64,000 nt of DNA from Theobroma cacao (lineage: Eukaryota; Streptophyta; Magnoliopsida; Malvales; Malvaceae), in the NCBI RefSeq assembly GCF_000208745.1, contig NC_030854.1, positions 36,804,917 to 36,868,916 of the forward strand, in the 5' to 3' direction. Made by a program: the position numbers and the translations under genes. Below the pieces are notes generated by a model that saw only the letters and a list, made by a program, of their open reading frames with translations, was not told where the DNA came from and did not search any database. Positions 24,186 through 37,008 of this stretch are shown here, one piece after another (within the stretch, counting starts at the first letter, position 1; every line of letters starts with the position of its first letter).

Positions 24186-27100
24186 CTATGAAGGGGTGCT
24201 TGATTCGGGTTTCACTATCGTTGGTGCGTCCGGTTGGTGTGTGCGGAAGATCGCGGAGGCCAGTGATATGGGCATGATGCAAAGTGCCTTGGACTGAAGA
24301 AACTGCATGGCAGCTCCAATGTCTTCTTCCATCAGCTTAGCCACTTGCTGTTCAGTTCCATCATTTGACCATTTCTCCCAGGCAGGCTGGGTTCCACCTT
24401 CTATGCCATCTCCCTATTCACAGAAAGATAAAAAGTAAATCAAGGAAAACAAAACTTAGAAAACACGGTACATCTGAAAAAGACAGCCAACTACTTGATC
24501 CAGTTAATAGATTTGCCGAAAATGACCTGTCGAATGTACATGTATATCCTAGTATACAAGCGCAACGTATGGGACCCGAAGAGAATTTACATTTGCAAAC
24601 TACGAAGTGACAAGGGATTATGACAACAACAGAGATAGCTGTACATACAAGTTTTCACTTAGTTCTTATGGTTTCATGCATACTCAATAGTTTGGTTCCT
24701 AATCATGGAAATTTGCATGCTCAATACTACATTCTGCATGTTTTCATAGCATGATTTCTCTTTTTTTTATAGGTTCACAAAATGAAAGGAAAATTTCAGA
24801 ATCATGATTCTTCCATATGCACTACCTCGACAGATGATAGTGGCACATCAGCTACAAGCTGAGCCACGGCACCTGCTGCACCGAGTCTGCTCATGCTCAG
24901 GACCTGTTCAAACATTGAACGAAATTAATGGCATTTTGTGAATATAATTGATAACAGAAATTTGCTGTGGGACAAAAGCAGAAACAGTAGAATCCAGTTT
25001 CACATTATTTACTATTCCAAGTAACAGTAATGCAGTTCACATTCTTTACTATTCGATAATGACTTATTTTCAGCTTTGAGATTCCGACACCAGACAAGAG
25101 TCAATTCAGTATGACATTGTAACTACTACACATAAAGGAATGCCTTAAGGTCTTCATAGATGTGTATAGGATTCAGCAGGAGGGCCCTACCTGAGATAAA
25201 GGACTTGCTAAAGACTTTGGAAAGACATTATCGGAACAACTAATTCAAATTAGTTAGGAACTTTTAGATAGTGATGATGAGGGCTTTTTTTCTTCCTTTT
25301 TGTTTTTATTTTTTAAAATTCTTAGGCTTAAAGAAAATTCTATTGCAAAAGCAGCAATGATGAGTTCTTCAATAGCAGTGATGAATTCAGTTAAGTGTTC
25401 TTAAAGTACATGGAGAGAATGGAATGCTTAAAAATGAAATCTCAGAAGATATTTGCAACTGAAGTATCTTTAAAATGATTCCTTTCTTAACTTACTGAGA
25501 AAGACTATTTAACAACAACCATTTGAAGAACAATGAATCTTAGTCACATCAAGATTGAAATCGAGATTTTGATTGTTAATACCTTGACTTGAAGCCTTAG
25601 AAACTTCACATAATCTACAATTTCGTCAAGCATGGCTGCCCTATCCGTCTGCAGAAGATTTAGCAATGCATCAGCAAATACGGATCTTAGATGCCACAAA
25701 CAGATTCCCCCATCATTTCAAAATTGAACAGTAGCACGAACTCCATGGATTTCATTGAAAATGGAAAAGTTTTCATGATATTCATCTCGCCATGTAGAAG
25801 CAGACGTAACAAAACTTGGGGCAAGGGAGAAGTCTTAAGATAACAGAACACTTCCAAATACTAAACAACTAGAAGCTCTAGCCTTTGGCTTTGGTCAATA
25901 AGATAGAGCAATAAAAAATTCCACTCTAAAGCAGAAAAACAGCAACCAGTAGGACAGAATAAGTCGGTTTATTTTACTTTTTTACATACCAGGAAGAAGA
26001 ATGAAATAAGAGCAGCAAACAAGTAGACATAAATCATTTATAAATTATGCCGAGCATGTCCAAACCTTGTTGCAGCTAGGAACCAACTCCTGCAAAGCTT
26101 TCATTCTTTCTGCGATTCTTTCTCTGCGTAACTGCATTGACAGAAGGATGTGGAGGGAGGGGGCCCAGGTGCAAAAGCTTGTAAGTAAAGAAGGAACATA
26201 TACAAATAACTAGAAGATAAAGACTAATTAAACAAAAGAATGAACAGATTACCAAGATTTATTTCATCCAAAAAGAAAAAGATACCAAGCTTCATTATTA
26301 AGAAAATATATATATAAAAAAAAAGGATGTCAAAGAAAGATCATAGCAAGCATCTTCAACGAAAAGGAACTAAGCAGCACCTCATAAAAGAACTCTGACT
26401 TGACAGAAGCCCCATGTAACATAATTATAGGTTTTATGAAATAGAAAATCAAGTTTACCCGCTCAGCAATACTGTGCGGATCCGTTGCCTGTCCTCGTCT
26501 TGCTCGCACCCTTGGACGGATGGCAGGTGGGTGCGGTGCAGCAGCAACTGGACCTGATGTTGGCTGGCTATGAAATTGCTGCATCAGGATGTAATGGATT
26601 GTGTGGTGTTAGGGACCATTAGCAAACATGATGGAGATGCATACTAAAAGCAAGAAATTTGCAACTACGACAGCGTGTGGAAAAGGGGAAAAAAAACAGC
26701 TTCAAAGGCTAAAGTTTTGGTCAGTATTAATGTTCATAAAGGAGTAGACTTTTAACCATTCTGTACAGATGGCTCACTTGCCTAGTTCAAAATATCATAT
26801 AAGTTTAAGATCATCTGAAGAGCTGGATTCAGGTAAGCATTAAGCACAAAAGAGCATATGAACTAATAGTTCTCAAATCTCAATGTTGGAAACATGACTC
26901 GGTGAATGGATTCGATGATTAAATTACTCCATACACTTTCATTCAGGATTCTCGAGATTAAATTTCATCATCGAGCTTCCTAAAACTGATTAAGACTCGA
27001 AACTAACGCAAATCTAACCAAGGGTACTTCTATAATTTCTTATGAACTTAATCACCGACTTTCTAGAGCTCGAAGTCAAACAAGAAAAGTTTCCACGCCA

Positions 27101-28848
27101 ATGGGAAATCAGCAAACTAAGAAATTTTATTCCCCAAAATCATGCCAAAAATCTGCAAATTAAAAATTGACACAAAGATATCCAAATGGCTTAACCAAAA
27201 CAATGCAGTCATCCGCATAAGTCAAACATTTGACCTGGGCCCTTTCTTTAATTAAACTGGAAACTCAAAGTCAACGTTTTTTGATGCGATTGTTGACACG
27301 CGCTTGTTATCAAACACTGAAAGAGCGTGGAAAGCTATTTCTTGACCAAGATTATCACCACAAATGCTGAAAAGGACCACTCACGCCCTACCTTTGAAAC
27401 CCAGATGAGATGATAATTGCAGAGTTCCACGCACGTGTGGAGTAAGTCACACGTGCACGGCACATTCTCTGTTGTCAGTAATTTACTTTTCCTTTCACCC
27501 CCACTCTCCCTCAAAAGAGCGTGCAGAGCACCGAATAGTAAAAAAAAAAAACCCTAGATTTTTCCCAAATATCAAATATACCCCTGACCTTAATCATGAT
27601 GAACCGTACAAAAAGGTCAGATTTTACAGTACACCCTAAAAGAAAAAGAGAACAAAAAGAGAAAGCAATGCCACAGGCCCCTAGTTGGACCATTTTAAGC
27701 CAAATATCAAGGGCATTTTCGTCCAAAAAAGTTAAGTTCACCTGGTGAAGCTGGGGAGGAGGCTGAGGAGGGGGAGGTGAAGGACGGATTTGCTGAGTTT
27801 GCATTTGTCCAAAGGGTGGAAACAAGCTTGTCATATGCATGGAATCTCTCTCCTGCCACCATGAGCAAAGTTACAAAGACACACCAATGACTGAATTACT
27901 CTTCTAACTTTCTTCATTTTAAGCATATAAAACCTTTATGCAGAAACTTTTGTTCAAATTTGAAAGGTGTAAGTCCAAAGAAAGTTGGGAGAATTTCCCA
28001 ATGGGAAAAAGCTGACCTTGAAAGAGAAAAAAAAGTTAGGTGCACAGATTTAGGTTTGAATTTCCAGAGCATGAAAGCAGCTGAAAAATTCAGAATCCGT
28101 TTTAAAATAATAGCCTTTGTACCTAATATCCTATCCTATCATTTACAAATCTTTGAAAAAAAGAAAATTTTGCTAAGATTCTACCATTATTACATGTCCA
28201 TACCCCAGAGTAGACTGTTTGTTCTCAGACTCAAAAGAAAGAGAAAGAAATCATTTTTTGTATTTATTCTTCATACAACTGAGAAAGAAAAAAGGAACTA
28301 AAAATAATAGAAAAAGGACAACCCAAAACTGCCAATCCTGAAATAATTCATTACTCCAGGACAAAACAAATTATGCAGCAATTTTCCCATACCCAACTTC
28401 AAAAAGTAAAGGGAAGATACTGAAAACAAACAAAAATAGGCACAGATGGAAAGAAAGAGATAGATATTGAATGTCATACACTGATTCCAGAAACAGCAGA
28501 AGCAGCTGAACAAGAAGCATTATTGTTATTATTGTTGCTGTTATTGTTGTTGCTGTCAACTACAACTCCATCTTCATGTCGTAAGAATCCATGTTCCAAA
28601 TTCAAACCCAGAGGCATCATTCCCATACCGACACCAATTCCCATCCCTCTAAACCCTCCACCACCACCGTCACCACCACTGCCACCAGCTGGACCGCCAC
28701 TTGACCCTAACTGTAACACCATAGGCAACGTGGCACCACCAACTTCACTAGCACCTCCACCACCAGCACCACCACCGTAGCCTGGTGGCACTGCCAGGAT
28801 CTGCTCAAAGAAATCATCACCTAACCCTTCCTGTTGATTACCTGCCAT
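24186..28848 (-). CDS. UNE12: bHLH transcription factor, UNE12-like
   Basis: This is a nuclear DNA-binding regulator; Arabidopsis UNE12 was named for a defect in fertilisation. Coding exons, in transcript order, are 28848-28480, 27852-27742, 26578-26459, 26131-26066, 25648-25583, 24903-24826 and 24413-24186. They give 345 residues, all with GT-AG introns and lengths divisible by three. The N-terminus has the acidic [21 protein letters not shown] motif and then Gly-rich and Asn-rich low-complexity tracts. The bHLH domain runs about 185-245. In its basic part His195, Glu199 and Arg203 form the H-E-R triad expected for G-box binding. The region after the domain ([20 protein letters not shown]) and the C-terminal [20 protein letters not shown] segment are typical of UNE12/bHLH59 and its paralogue bHLH7. 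The subgroup is certain; the choice between these paralogues is less so. Confidence 0.93.
27432..27455. promoter_or_regulatory. Pair of G-boxes in intron 2 of the bHLH gene
   Basis: Two CACGTG hexamers lie at 27432-27437 and 27450-27455, 18 bp apart, inside the second intron. The encoded protein carries the residues used by G-box-binding bHLH factors, so autoregulation is possible. This is inference from motif presence only. Confidence 0.35.
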
Positions 28849-31430
28849 GTCTTATCACTAACAAAGCAACTGCCCTCTGTCACTTGTATATATATATATA
28901 TATATATAAAAGACTTTGTCGTTGAGTTTTACTGTATATAGAAGAAGTGTTTTTCAATGTTTTTGGCAGTGGGAAGAGATTCTAAAAACTTGGTTCTTTC
29001 TCTCTTTTTTTTTTCTTTCTTTTTTTTCTTGGTGGGTTTATAGAAAGTTATGGGGTTTTAACGGGGTAACCAAGAAAGGTGAAGGGTGTTGGTGAAATGG
29101 GTGGCAGATCCGGAGCCCGATAACCCGGAAAGAGAATTGCGGATTCCAAGAAGAATTTTCAATTCACTGCCTTTTTCTTAGTGTTGGTCTCTACTGTTTT
29201 CTTTATGGTTTAAAGGGGAAGTTGTGAGAGAGATAGAAGGAGAGAGGGTTTTGAGAAGAGAAACTGAAACTGGAAAGAGTGTTTCTTCCTAGTCTTGTTT
29301 TGGCCTTTGAGTCTTACTTTGTGTTTTGTGAGAGAGTAGCTTTGGTTTGTGTTGTGAGCTATGGCTTTAAAGCCAGACAGAGAGAGAGAGTGTAATGGGA
29401 AAGCTTTCCTTTTGGAAAGGAAAAGAAAATAAAAGAGTCGGGAACTAAAGCCAACTCGCATGGAAGAGCGTGCGGAAACAATCAAAGGATTGAAGAATTG
29501 ATGAAGGCCATTTTCTATTCTATATAATAATATACTAATATATTCAATCTTCTAATTCATCATATACGACGTAATTAATTTAATTAATCAAAATCTAACC
29601 ACGTACATTAACATATTTATTAAACATATTATACAACACGACTAATACATGTATTATAAAAATTAAATTAAATTTTATATGACGTAACACTATTAATAGT
29701 TAGTTTAAGTAGGCATAATATTATTGATTTGTTTGAATTGTATTAAAAATGTTCATAAAACGCTTATATGGATTTGTATGATAATTTAATTAACTAAATG
29801 AGTTAGAAAAATCTTAAACGGGTTTTAACTTGTTTAAATCACATAATTGTCATATCTTAAATGTATAGATAAAACTAATACATAAAACGCGATAATCTTA
29901 AACCTAAACTCATTTAATTTTATATTATTTTTATATAATACTAAAATGTCGTATCTAAAATTATCAAGTGTATGGTATATGGTAAATTAATTACAAAAAA
30001 AAACTAGTTTAACATTGATTTAGGTATGTGATTAACAACAATACTTATTTTAAAAATAAAAAAAATCCTATTTTATATCAAATTTATGTAGATTGAGAAC
30101 AAAGTTTAATATTTAAGAATTAATTAAAATTTAACAATAATCTAAGTGGATCTTTTCATCATCAAGAGACAAATTGGAGCAATATGTTTATCTTATACTA
30201 TTTGCTTTCTTTCCTTTTATTCTCTATTTATTTATTTATTTATTATTGTCTTTTCTATATAATTTGTGCTATGTGACACATTAGAATCCAAATCATACAA
30301 ATACCTTTTAAAGCGTGTGTTATCTATACATTACAAAATTAGAAGAAAGGCATTTATATATCACAAATTTGCTATTAATTTAATTGTTGTTATTAATTTT
30401 TATTTATTTATTTACTTTTTTAATCCCTCACCTACTTTCTGCCCCCATCCCTTTCTCTTAAGCTAAAAATTGGAGGATTGCAAATTTTTTTTATGTGGTG
30501 TATATGAGATTCCATCATGTCCAATAGATGGTACTCTCCATTTCAGTGATCAAATGAGTGGGCCACTTAGGTCTAGATCAGAGTGATTAATTAACCAGTA
30601 ATGCTTCCAATTTGTTTTTTTGTCTAATCAAACCTTAATCCCTTTCTTTGGATCTTAATCAGTTTTCTTAACACGTGATTACCAACCTAATCAAGAAAAT
30701 TAAAGAAAATGGCCTGTGCTAAGGATGGGGTCCATCTCAAGAAGAAACAATGATTCTTGGCCCACCAGTGAATAATTTAGAGGAAGAGAAGAAGAAAGTC
30801 AATTTGAGTGGGCTCAGACTAACCCACCAAGGGGAAAGAATGGGGAAGTGGGCTCAGGCTGAAACTACAGATCATTAATCAATAATAGCAGCTATGATTC
30901 TTGCTCTGGAGACAATATAAAATAAGCACAAAAGCAGCTTTTTCTCAGTCCATCCTTCAGCCAGAACAGATACTTGGAGATTTTCTTTTTTTTTTCTTTT
31001 TAAGCCTAATGCAATGCAAGTACCACACTGCAACTCCCACGTTTATAGGCTTTACAGGATTTCCCTACCTATGCGATGTGAGATTGAAGCATCCTGCTTA
31101 CTTTCTTTGAAGGGTTACTGTGACACAAGAACATAGCATTACAACTCGAATCTATGATCTTGACCCGACTTCCGACATCTCAACCATCTGAGCTATAGCT
31201 CTCGTGCAGGATAAAAATCCGGAGCACTCGAACTTGTCAGTTTGGTCAATGGATACTAAAACCATAATTTCTCAAACATGCACTGGAAACAATGTATCAA
31301 GTGATGGTCTTACCATTGAAAAAAAACTGCTAACATAATTTATCTAGGTTCAAAATTATTTGTTCTAAGCTCATCGATACAACAGATATGAATTAAGAAA
31401 TTGTACCAACTAGATGATGGTTTTACAATC
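28849..31430. other. Intergenic: bHLH promoter side and TatA 3' side
   Basis: Immediately upstream of the bHLH start there is a TA dinucleotide run (about 28889-28909) and a GA-rich leader-like segment (about 29221-29250, and a GA run near 29381-29391). From about 29510 to 30480 the sequence is AT-rich with a TTTA microsatellite at about 30227-30245. From 30480 on it is mixed sequence without a supported gene. A SINE-like remnant lies at 31138-31208. Confidence 0.5.
31138..31208 (-). repeat. tRNA-derived SINE-like remnant
   Basis: On the minus strand TAGCTCAGATGG (31195-31184) matches the box A consensus, and GATTCGAGTTG (31152-31142) resembles box B, with tRNA-like spacing. The stems of a functional cloverleaf do not form well, so I read it as a tRNA pseudogene or SINE head and not as a working tRNA. 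Confidence 0.5.
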
Positions 31431-34400
31431 TCATACACTCTCCTTGGAGACCTCAACATCTTGTTTATTCTCTTCGATAACTGCCGTCGGATTCTCCTCA
31501 GATGGCTCTGTTGGAGACTCAGGACCCTTTTTGATCTCAGATTCGAACTCCTTAGCAGCCTGCAAAATGTTGTGGGATATCAAATATAATCTTATCAACC
31601 ATGAAGAATGTCAGCAAGGCTGCATCTAAGAAACATTACTTGGAAACAGTGAGGCAACATATAAGAAAAAATCTTACGGTAATTGTTAACGCAGCTTATG
31701 TGTGAGCTAATTGGAAACTGAATGTATAGACAAGTGAACTAATGTCTCATACACATGTTTAACAAATTATCTATAGGCCAAGGATAAGTCACCTTTTCCT
31801 TCCCTTTCCAGTGCTTAATTCTTCGTCTTTCCCTCTTTATTTTTAAGAAATCCAAACAGGGGGAACACTACCCTCTCCTTCCCTCTTTCCTCCTCCCCCT
31901 CCATTCCCTCTCCTTCCCTTCCCCTTTTGTTTCCCAAACAAAAGCTTAAAGAGCAAACTATACCAAAAAATGATCATGGAACACAACAAAAAGAATGCCA
32001 TCTAAAAGGGCTATATCAAGGGTAATTCATGAACTCTACATGAAAGATTAAGTCAAGTCACTAACAAGGAGACACCATACTCAGCATGAGCAATCAGAAT
32101 GTTATTAATGAACCATAATGCTCAACATGAGCCATATAAAATGGCCTTGAATATCAGTTTAAAAGGAAATGCTTCTCAGGAAATCACGACACCCAGTATC
32201 ACTAATCTCTAACTCACATCAATTACTGGACATCAAAATGGCATTCCTTTTCACTGAACAAATCAAAAGAACCTCCTCGAAATTGGAAAGAAAGTAAAGA
32301 AAGCCAGACTTAATTCCAATTTCCAGTCATCTAGTTACGTGTTTCTTCATATTTTGCCCACTAAATCTAGAAACTTGGACTAAAACAGGCACGGTACAAA
32401 GAGATTCTACTCAACTTAACTTGACCAAACAAACAAAAATATCCTTTAGCAATTCGAAGTAAAGGAGGCATGACACATTTGAAATTAAGATGATAACAAC
32501 AAAAGCTTCTAGGATTAGTTTGACCAAACTAAGAATATATTCATTAGCAATTGGGATACAAAAAGACAGGTACAATGAAGTTTGAGAATGGCATTCAAAT
32601 AATTCTATCAAAAGAATATAGTTTTACTAAAAGAATAAAAAGTTCAGTAACAAGAACCAGTGAGCATAATCCTTCTGGGAAAACTAGATAATTTCTGTCT
32701 AAATAAGATTGATGGATATGTTTTTCTAGGACTTAAAAACTCGCATCTCAAGAGAAGATCATATCTTAGCATGGATCATCATTTCTGCTGTCCACTGACC
32801 AGGGAAATGTTGATTGTCAGCATTCAGCCAACTTAAAGTGTAAAGCTTCAAGGTTAATACATTGTCAAGCTTCCAACATAATAAAGTAACATGTCATTAT
32901 TATTTTTTTATCCTTGGTAAAATTATCCTAATTTTACATTTTGTTTTCTGAACAGCTAAGAAGAAATTGTTTTGGTAGCCCATGATCGGTTTTACATTAC
33001 ATCTGAAAACCCTTAAGAAAACAAAGTTCAAGATGACTCCAATAATCAATTACAGCAGCTCCAGGTATCCTATATCTCCAATCTCAAACTGCTCCCCACA
33101 CCACCCCCCCCCAAAAAAAAAAAAAAAAAGATTTCACTTGATTCTTAACTCTTTACATGTTACTCAAAGGGGTTGTACAAAGGAATTGAGTTTTACGCTG
33201 ATATAAGGTCAACATAGTGGCAGGTTGTTTTAATAGGTCATAAAAAATGAAACTCAGATTGAGATTTTATTTTCCAATTGGTTTCCCTTCATTGTTTGGA
33301 AAACACAAGAATTATTCTATTTTTGTTTTGTTGCTTGTTTTAGTACAACAAGTTGATTTCATTCTTGCTTTATGATTCCTGTGGGTTTGAAATAAAGAAT
33401 TAACCGATAATGTGCAGACCTACTATGCTAGGAACTTCTGGTGGCAACTTGCATGCAACACTTCAAGTCGAAGAGATGACAGCACATCAGAGGGGAGGTG
33501 ACACAGTATTTGGGACTGATAAGTATTAAAACTAGTGACCACCCAAGTTTGGCTGAAGTCAATCCTAGGTTTTAAAAGCAAAGGAACTACTCCAGTTATA
33601 ATCCATGAAATGCGATAAAAACTAACCCACCAATCCTATTTCCCATAACAAGTGCAATGCAGTTTAACTAATATCTACTATACCATGCTTCTTATTTGGA
33701 TAAAGTTCCCTAAACACAATGTGTGGACCATGGACAACCCATTCAAAGGTAATACCATTGCATTCTTCTCTTAAACATGTTAGGAAAAGAAATATAAAAT
33801 TTCTAGAAAACTCTTAGTATACAAGGTCAATAGTTCCCGAATGTTATTGGGGCAATTACAATAAATGAATCTATCTGCCAAGAACTAAAACTAATGTCAA
33901 GAATATTGCTATTGGTCTAGAGCTTTGAAGTAAACAAGATTGTACTAACTTTCAGTTTATTAAAATATTAGTGTGTAATGTATATTTAGTTATTTGCTTG
34001 CCCCTTCAATCAGAAACAAAGCCTGTTGAGCTGTCTTTAGCAACAATTCAAGAAATGGCAGATAACTAGGAATAAAATGCATCAAGACAATACCTTTAAT
34101 CTAGTAACTTCCCAAAAAATAGGACATTTAAGATACAATCAGAAATTTGAAAATTAAATTTAACAGTTCACAAAAGAAATACCACAAGTAAATCTATCCT
34201 CTCTTAGCTCAATTTTCTTTCCAATGGAACCCCAATCAATTCAGCACAACAAAGTAATCTAGTTGGTTCAAATTTAAATTGGTCACTTAATCAAAAAGCA
34301 CAACAAAAGTCAAAATTTGTTTCCTTTTCATTGTTCTCCTAAGATCTCTCAGCAACAACATCAAAGCTTCCATTTTACAACAACCAAATAACAAAAGAAA

Positions 34401-34822
34401 CATTTTTGAATAGCAAGATTCAAACTCTGGATCATTTTCCTTCAGTTTTCGTACTATCAAGCAAAACCCAGATAAGGCAATCAACAAACCTGTTGGAAGC
34501 TCTTGACAGTTTTCCCAATACTCCTCCCAACTTCAGGCAACTTCTTTGGTCCAAAAACAAGAGCAGCCACTCCAGCAATAACAACAAGTTCAGGCACACC
34601 AAGACCAAACAAAGCATTGCAAGTAAGACCCCTTTTGGCAGGTTCAGCTCTTGTTCCCCTTCTTGGTTGACCAACGACAAAAACAGATTTGTTTTGAGAT
34701 TTGGTTTTGTTCAACAAAGAAATGCTGTTACTGCAGGTCATAAAATTAGAGTGAGCTGAAGAAAAGGGAAGTGAAGGTGGTAGGGGTCTTGAGAGAGAGA
34801 GAGTTATGGAAGTGATCTCCAT
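31431..34822 (-). CDS. TATA: Sec-independent protein translocase subunit TatA (Tha4), chloroplastic
   Basis: This is the pore-associated subunit of the thylakoid twin-arginine translocase, which moves folded proteins across the thylakoid membrane with TatB (Hcf106) and TatC. Coding exons are 34822-34490 and 31559-31431, giving 153 residues. A Ser/Thr-rich, basic transit peptide covers about the first 65 residues. The mature protein starts near CNALFGLGVPELVVIAGVAA, with one transmembrane helix of about 16 residues containing the conserved Glu78. The hinge FGPKKLPEVG is at about 90-99, then an amphipathic helix, then an acidic tail. The FGPKKLPE hinge and the intramembrane Glu are diagnostic, and the short acidic tail fits TatA better than TatB. 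The single intron is about 2.93 kb. The gene is divergent from the PPR gene, with 746 bp between start codons. Confidence 0.95.
31858..31930. repeat. Pyrimidine-rich (CCTT/CCCT) low-complexity tract
   Basis: A run dominated by CCCTCTCCTTCCC-type words lies inside the long TatA intron. It is simple-sequence DNA with no coding meaning. Confidence 0.7.
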
Positions 34823-35568
34823 GGTTTTCCTAAGTCTGTCAAGATCTTTGAGTTGAAAGGGTTTCTGGATCTTCTTTCAAGTGAGAGAGTTTTATATGTG
34901 TGCGTAAGGGTTTTGGGCAGGAGAGTTCCACTTCCAAGATGAAAAGATAAACAGAAAGGGTAAGGTTGGGGACTTGGAGCCTGGCGGATATCAAGTTTTG
35001 TCCTTTTCTGAGTTTTGACTGTATCTGTTTAAATACACACAGAAACAGATATTTAAGGTATACATGTGGTAGGTGGTGGCTAGACAGTAAATTCATTTTT
35101 CTTCATAAAATAAATACTCACATTTTTCTTATTTTTGATTTAGAAAGAAACTTCTTTGTAAGGGTACTTAGAAGATGTTATTAATGGGGTCTGTAACCTT
35201 GGGAGGGTGTGTATGATTAGGGATCCTATGGAGTCCATGAGATATTTAACCAAAGAAGATTTGACTTTTAACTTGGCATTTTACACATAAATCTTTTGAT
35301 AGTATTAGCCAAAGAAAATGTAAAGAGGAAAAAGCAAACTTTTTACAGTGTTTGGAAATGTATGTACAAATTTGACAATTGCTACATGTTGGAGGAGAAA
35401 AATCAGTTTATTTTGGTCGTATGTCCATGCCAAAGAACAAAGCTGCCTTTTTTGCATAAGAAGCTGTACCCACTTTCAAGTAAAGGCATCAAGACTGAAC
35501 ATTTTATGCTCTATACCTCTAAATCCTCCAAAAAGAACTTACACTCAACAATTAACTCTTATGGGGAC
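34823..35568. promoter_or_regulatory. Shared divergent upstream region of TatA and the PPR gene
   Basis: 746 bp separate the two start codons. Both genes serve organelles (thylakoid translocation and, probably, organellar RNA editing). The space is therefore a candidate bidirectional promoter, though motif evidence is absent. The PPR frame stays open through 35296-35568, but this upstream part lacks family features. Confidence 0.4.
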
Positions 35569-37008
35569 ATGCACTCGCTCCCAAGATTCAGCTGCCTGCC
35601 TCTCTTAAATCTCAAAAGCCCAATACCCTCACATCATATAAAACAAATCCATGCTCAGTTAATCATCAATGGCCTCAAAGAACCCTCCTTTTTGGCCAAA
35701 CTAATTGAAAACTACTGCTTTTCACCCTCTCCACAAAATACCAAATATGCCCAGTTGGTAAACAAACAGTTTGACACCCAAAGTTTGTTCCTTTTCAACA
35801 CTTTGCTAAGATGCAGCCAACCCAAAGTCTCAATCATTACTTTTGCCAACTGGGTTTCCAAAGGGCATTTAGTTTTTGATGATTTTACTTTTATTTTTGT
35901 GCTTGGAGCTTGTGCTAGATCACATTCATTATCAACACTATGGTTAGGGAGACAAATTCATGTAAAAGCTTTGAAATTTGGTGTTATGTCAAACCTTTTG
36001 GTAGAGACTACATTGATTCATTTCTATGCAAAAAATAAGGATATTTTGTCAGCAAGAAGAGTGTTTGATGAAATGACTGAGAGAAGTAGTGTTACATGGA
36101 ATGCCATAATCAAAGGCTATTGTTCACAAAAGGAGAGAGCTAAGGAATGTTGTAGGGAAGCTTTGGTGCTGTTTAGAGACATGTTAAATGATGTTTCTGG
36201 GGTGAAACCTACTGATACTACCATGGTATGTGTTCTTTCAGCTTGTTCTCAATTGGGAGAGCTTTATAGTGGTGCTTGTATTCATGGTTTTATAGAGAAG
36301 ACATTTTTTCGGCCTGAAAATGATGTTTTTATTGGAACTGGTTTTGTTGACATGTATGCTAAATGTGGGTGCATTAATAGTGCTTTATGCGTTTTTAGGC
36401 TAATGAGAGTGAAAAATGTTTTGACTTGGACTGCCATGGGAACTGGGTTAGCTGTTCATGGGAGAGGGGAGGAAGCTTTGGAGCTTTTGGATGCAATGGA
36501 GGGTTCTGGTGTTAAACCAAATCCTGTGACTTTCACTAGCTTGTTTTCAGCTTGTTGTCATGCAGGGCTTGTTGAACAGGGACTTCATTTATTTCACAGT
36601 ATGGGAAGCAGGTTTTGTCTCAAGCCTCAGATACAACATTATGGCTGCATTGTTGATCTTTTAGGCAGGGCAGGACATCTAAATGAAGCGTATGATTTTA
36701 TCATAGAGATGCCAGTGAAACCTGATGCCATATTGTGGAGGAGTTTATTAAGTGCGTGCAATGTTCATGGAGATGTTGTAATGGCTGAGAAAGTGGGGAA
36801 GATTCTGCTCCGACTTAAGCCTCCAAATTCTTATGTAGATATGGCTACGACCAGTGAGGACTATGTAGCGTTATCAAATGTTTATGCTTCGGCTGGAAGG
36901 TGGCAGCAAGTGGAGATGGTAAGAAAGAAAATGAAGTTAAAGAGGGTAGAAACCGAACCTGGTGGTAGTTCCATACAAACCATCAGCAATCACCTTGACA
37001 GGTTGTAG
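35569..37008 (+). CDS. MEF20: Pentatricopeptide repeat protein, PLS subfamily with E-type tail (MEF20-like)
   Basis: This is an intronless PPR protein of 479 residues from the chosen start. Such proteins bind organellar RNA; members of this class define C-to-U editing sites. The body contains repeated PPR signatures such as LIHFYAKNKDILSARRVFDEM, SVTWNAIIKGYCSQKERAKE, FVDMYAKCGCINSALCVFRL and VLTWTAMGTGLAVHGRGEEA. Then come the late motifs HYGCIVDLLGRAGHLNEAYD and EDYVALSNVYASAGRWQQVE, which mark the E region. There is no DYW domain, so a deaminase partner would be needed. The arrangement matches Arabidopsis At3g18970/MEF20 as I recall it, a mitochondrial editing factor. The ATG at 35569 (MHSLPRFSCLP) gives the usual family length; in-frame ATGs upstream (for example 35506) add sequence without family features. 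Confidence 0.82.
   Translation: MHSLPRFSCLPLLNLKSPIPSHHIKQIHAQLIINGLKEPSFLAKLIENYCFSPSPQNTKYAQLVNKQFDTQSLFLFNTLLRCSQPKVSIITFANWVSKGHLVFDDFTFIFVLGACARSHSLSTLWLGRQIHVKALKFGVMSNLLVETTLIHFYAKNKDILSARRVFDEMTERSSVTWNAIIKGYCSQKERAKECCREALVLFRDMLNDVSGVKPTDTTMVCVLSACSQLGELYSGACIHGFIEKTFFRPENDVFIGTGFVDMYAKCGCINSALCVFRLMRVKNVLTWTAMGTGLAVHGRGEEALELLDAMEGSGVKPNPVTFTSLFSACCHAGLVEQGLHLFHSMGSRFCLKPQIQHYGCIVDLLGRAGHLNEAYDFIIEMPVKPDAILWRSLLSACNVHGDVVMAEKVGKILLRLKPPNSYVDMATTSEDYVALSNVYASAGRWQQVEMVRKKMKLKRVETEPGGSSIQTISNHLDRL

Noticed and set aside
28523..28780. Open frame on the plus strand rich in Leu and Pro
   Set aside because: It is the antisense of the Asn- and Gly-rich first exon of the bHLH gene; composition explains it.
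31138..31208. Functional tRNA gene
   Set aside because: Box A is good but the cloverleaf stems do not pair well and box B is imperfect; treated as a SINE or tRNA relic.
34406..34759. Plus-strand open frame of 117 codons
   Set aside because: It overlaps the first TatA exon in antisense and has no family features.
35296..35568. N-terminal extension of the PPR protein by 91 codons
   Set aside because: The frame is open but the extension has no PPR or targeting signature and exceeds the usual length of this family; the ATG at 35569 is preferred.
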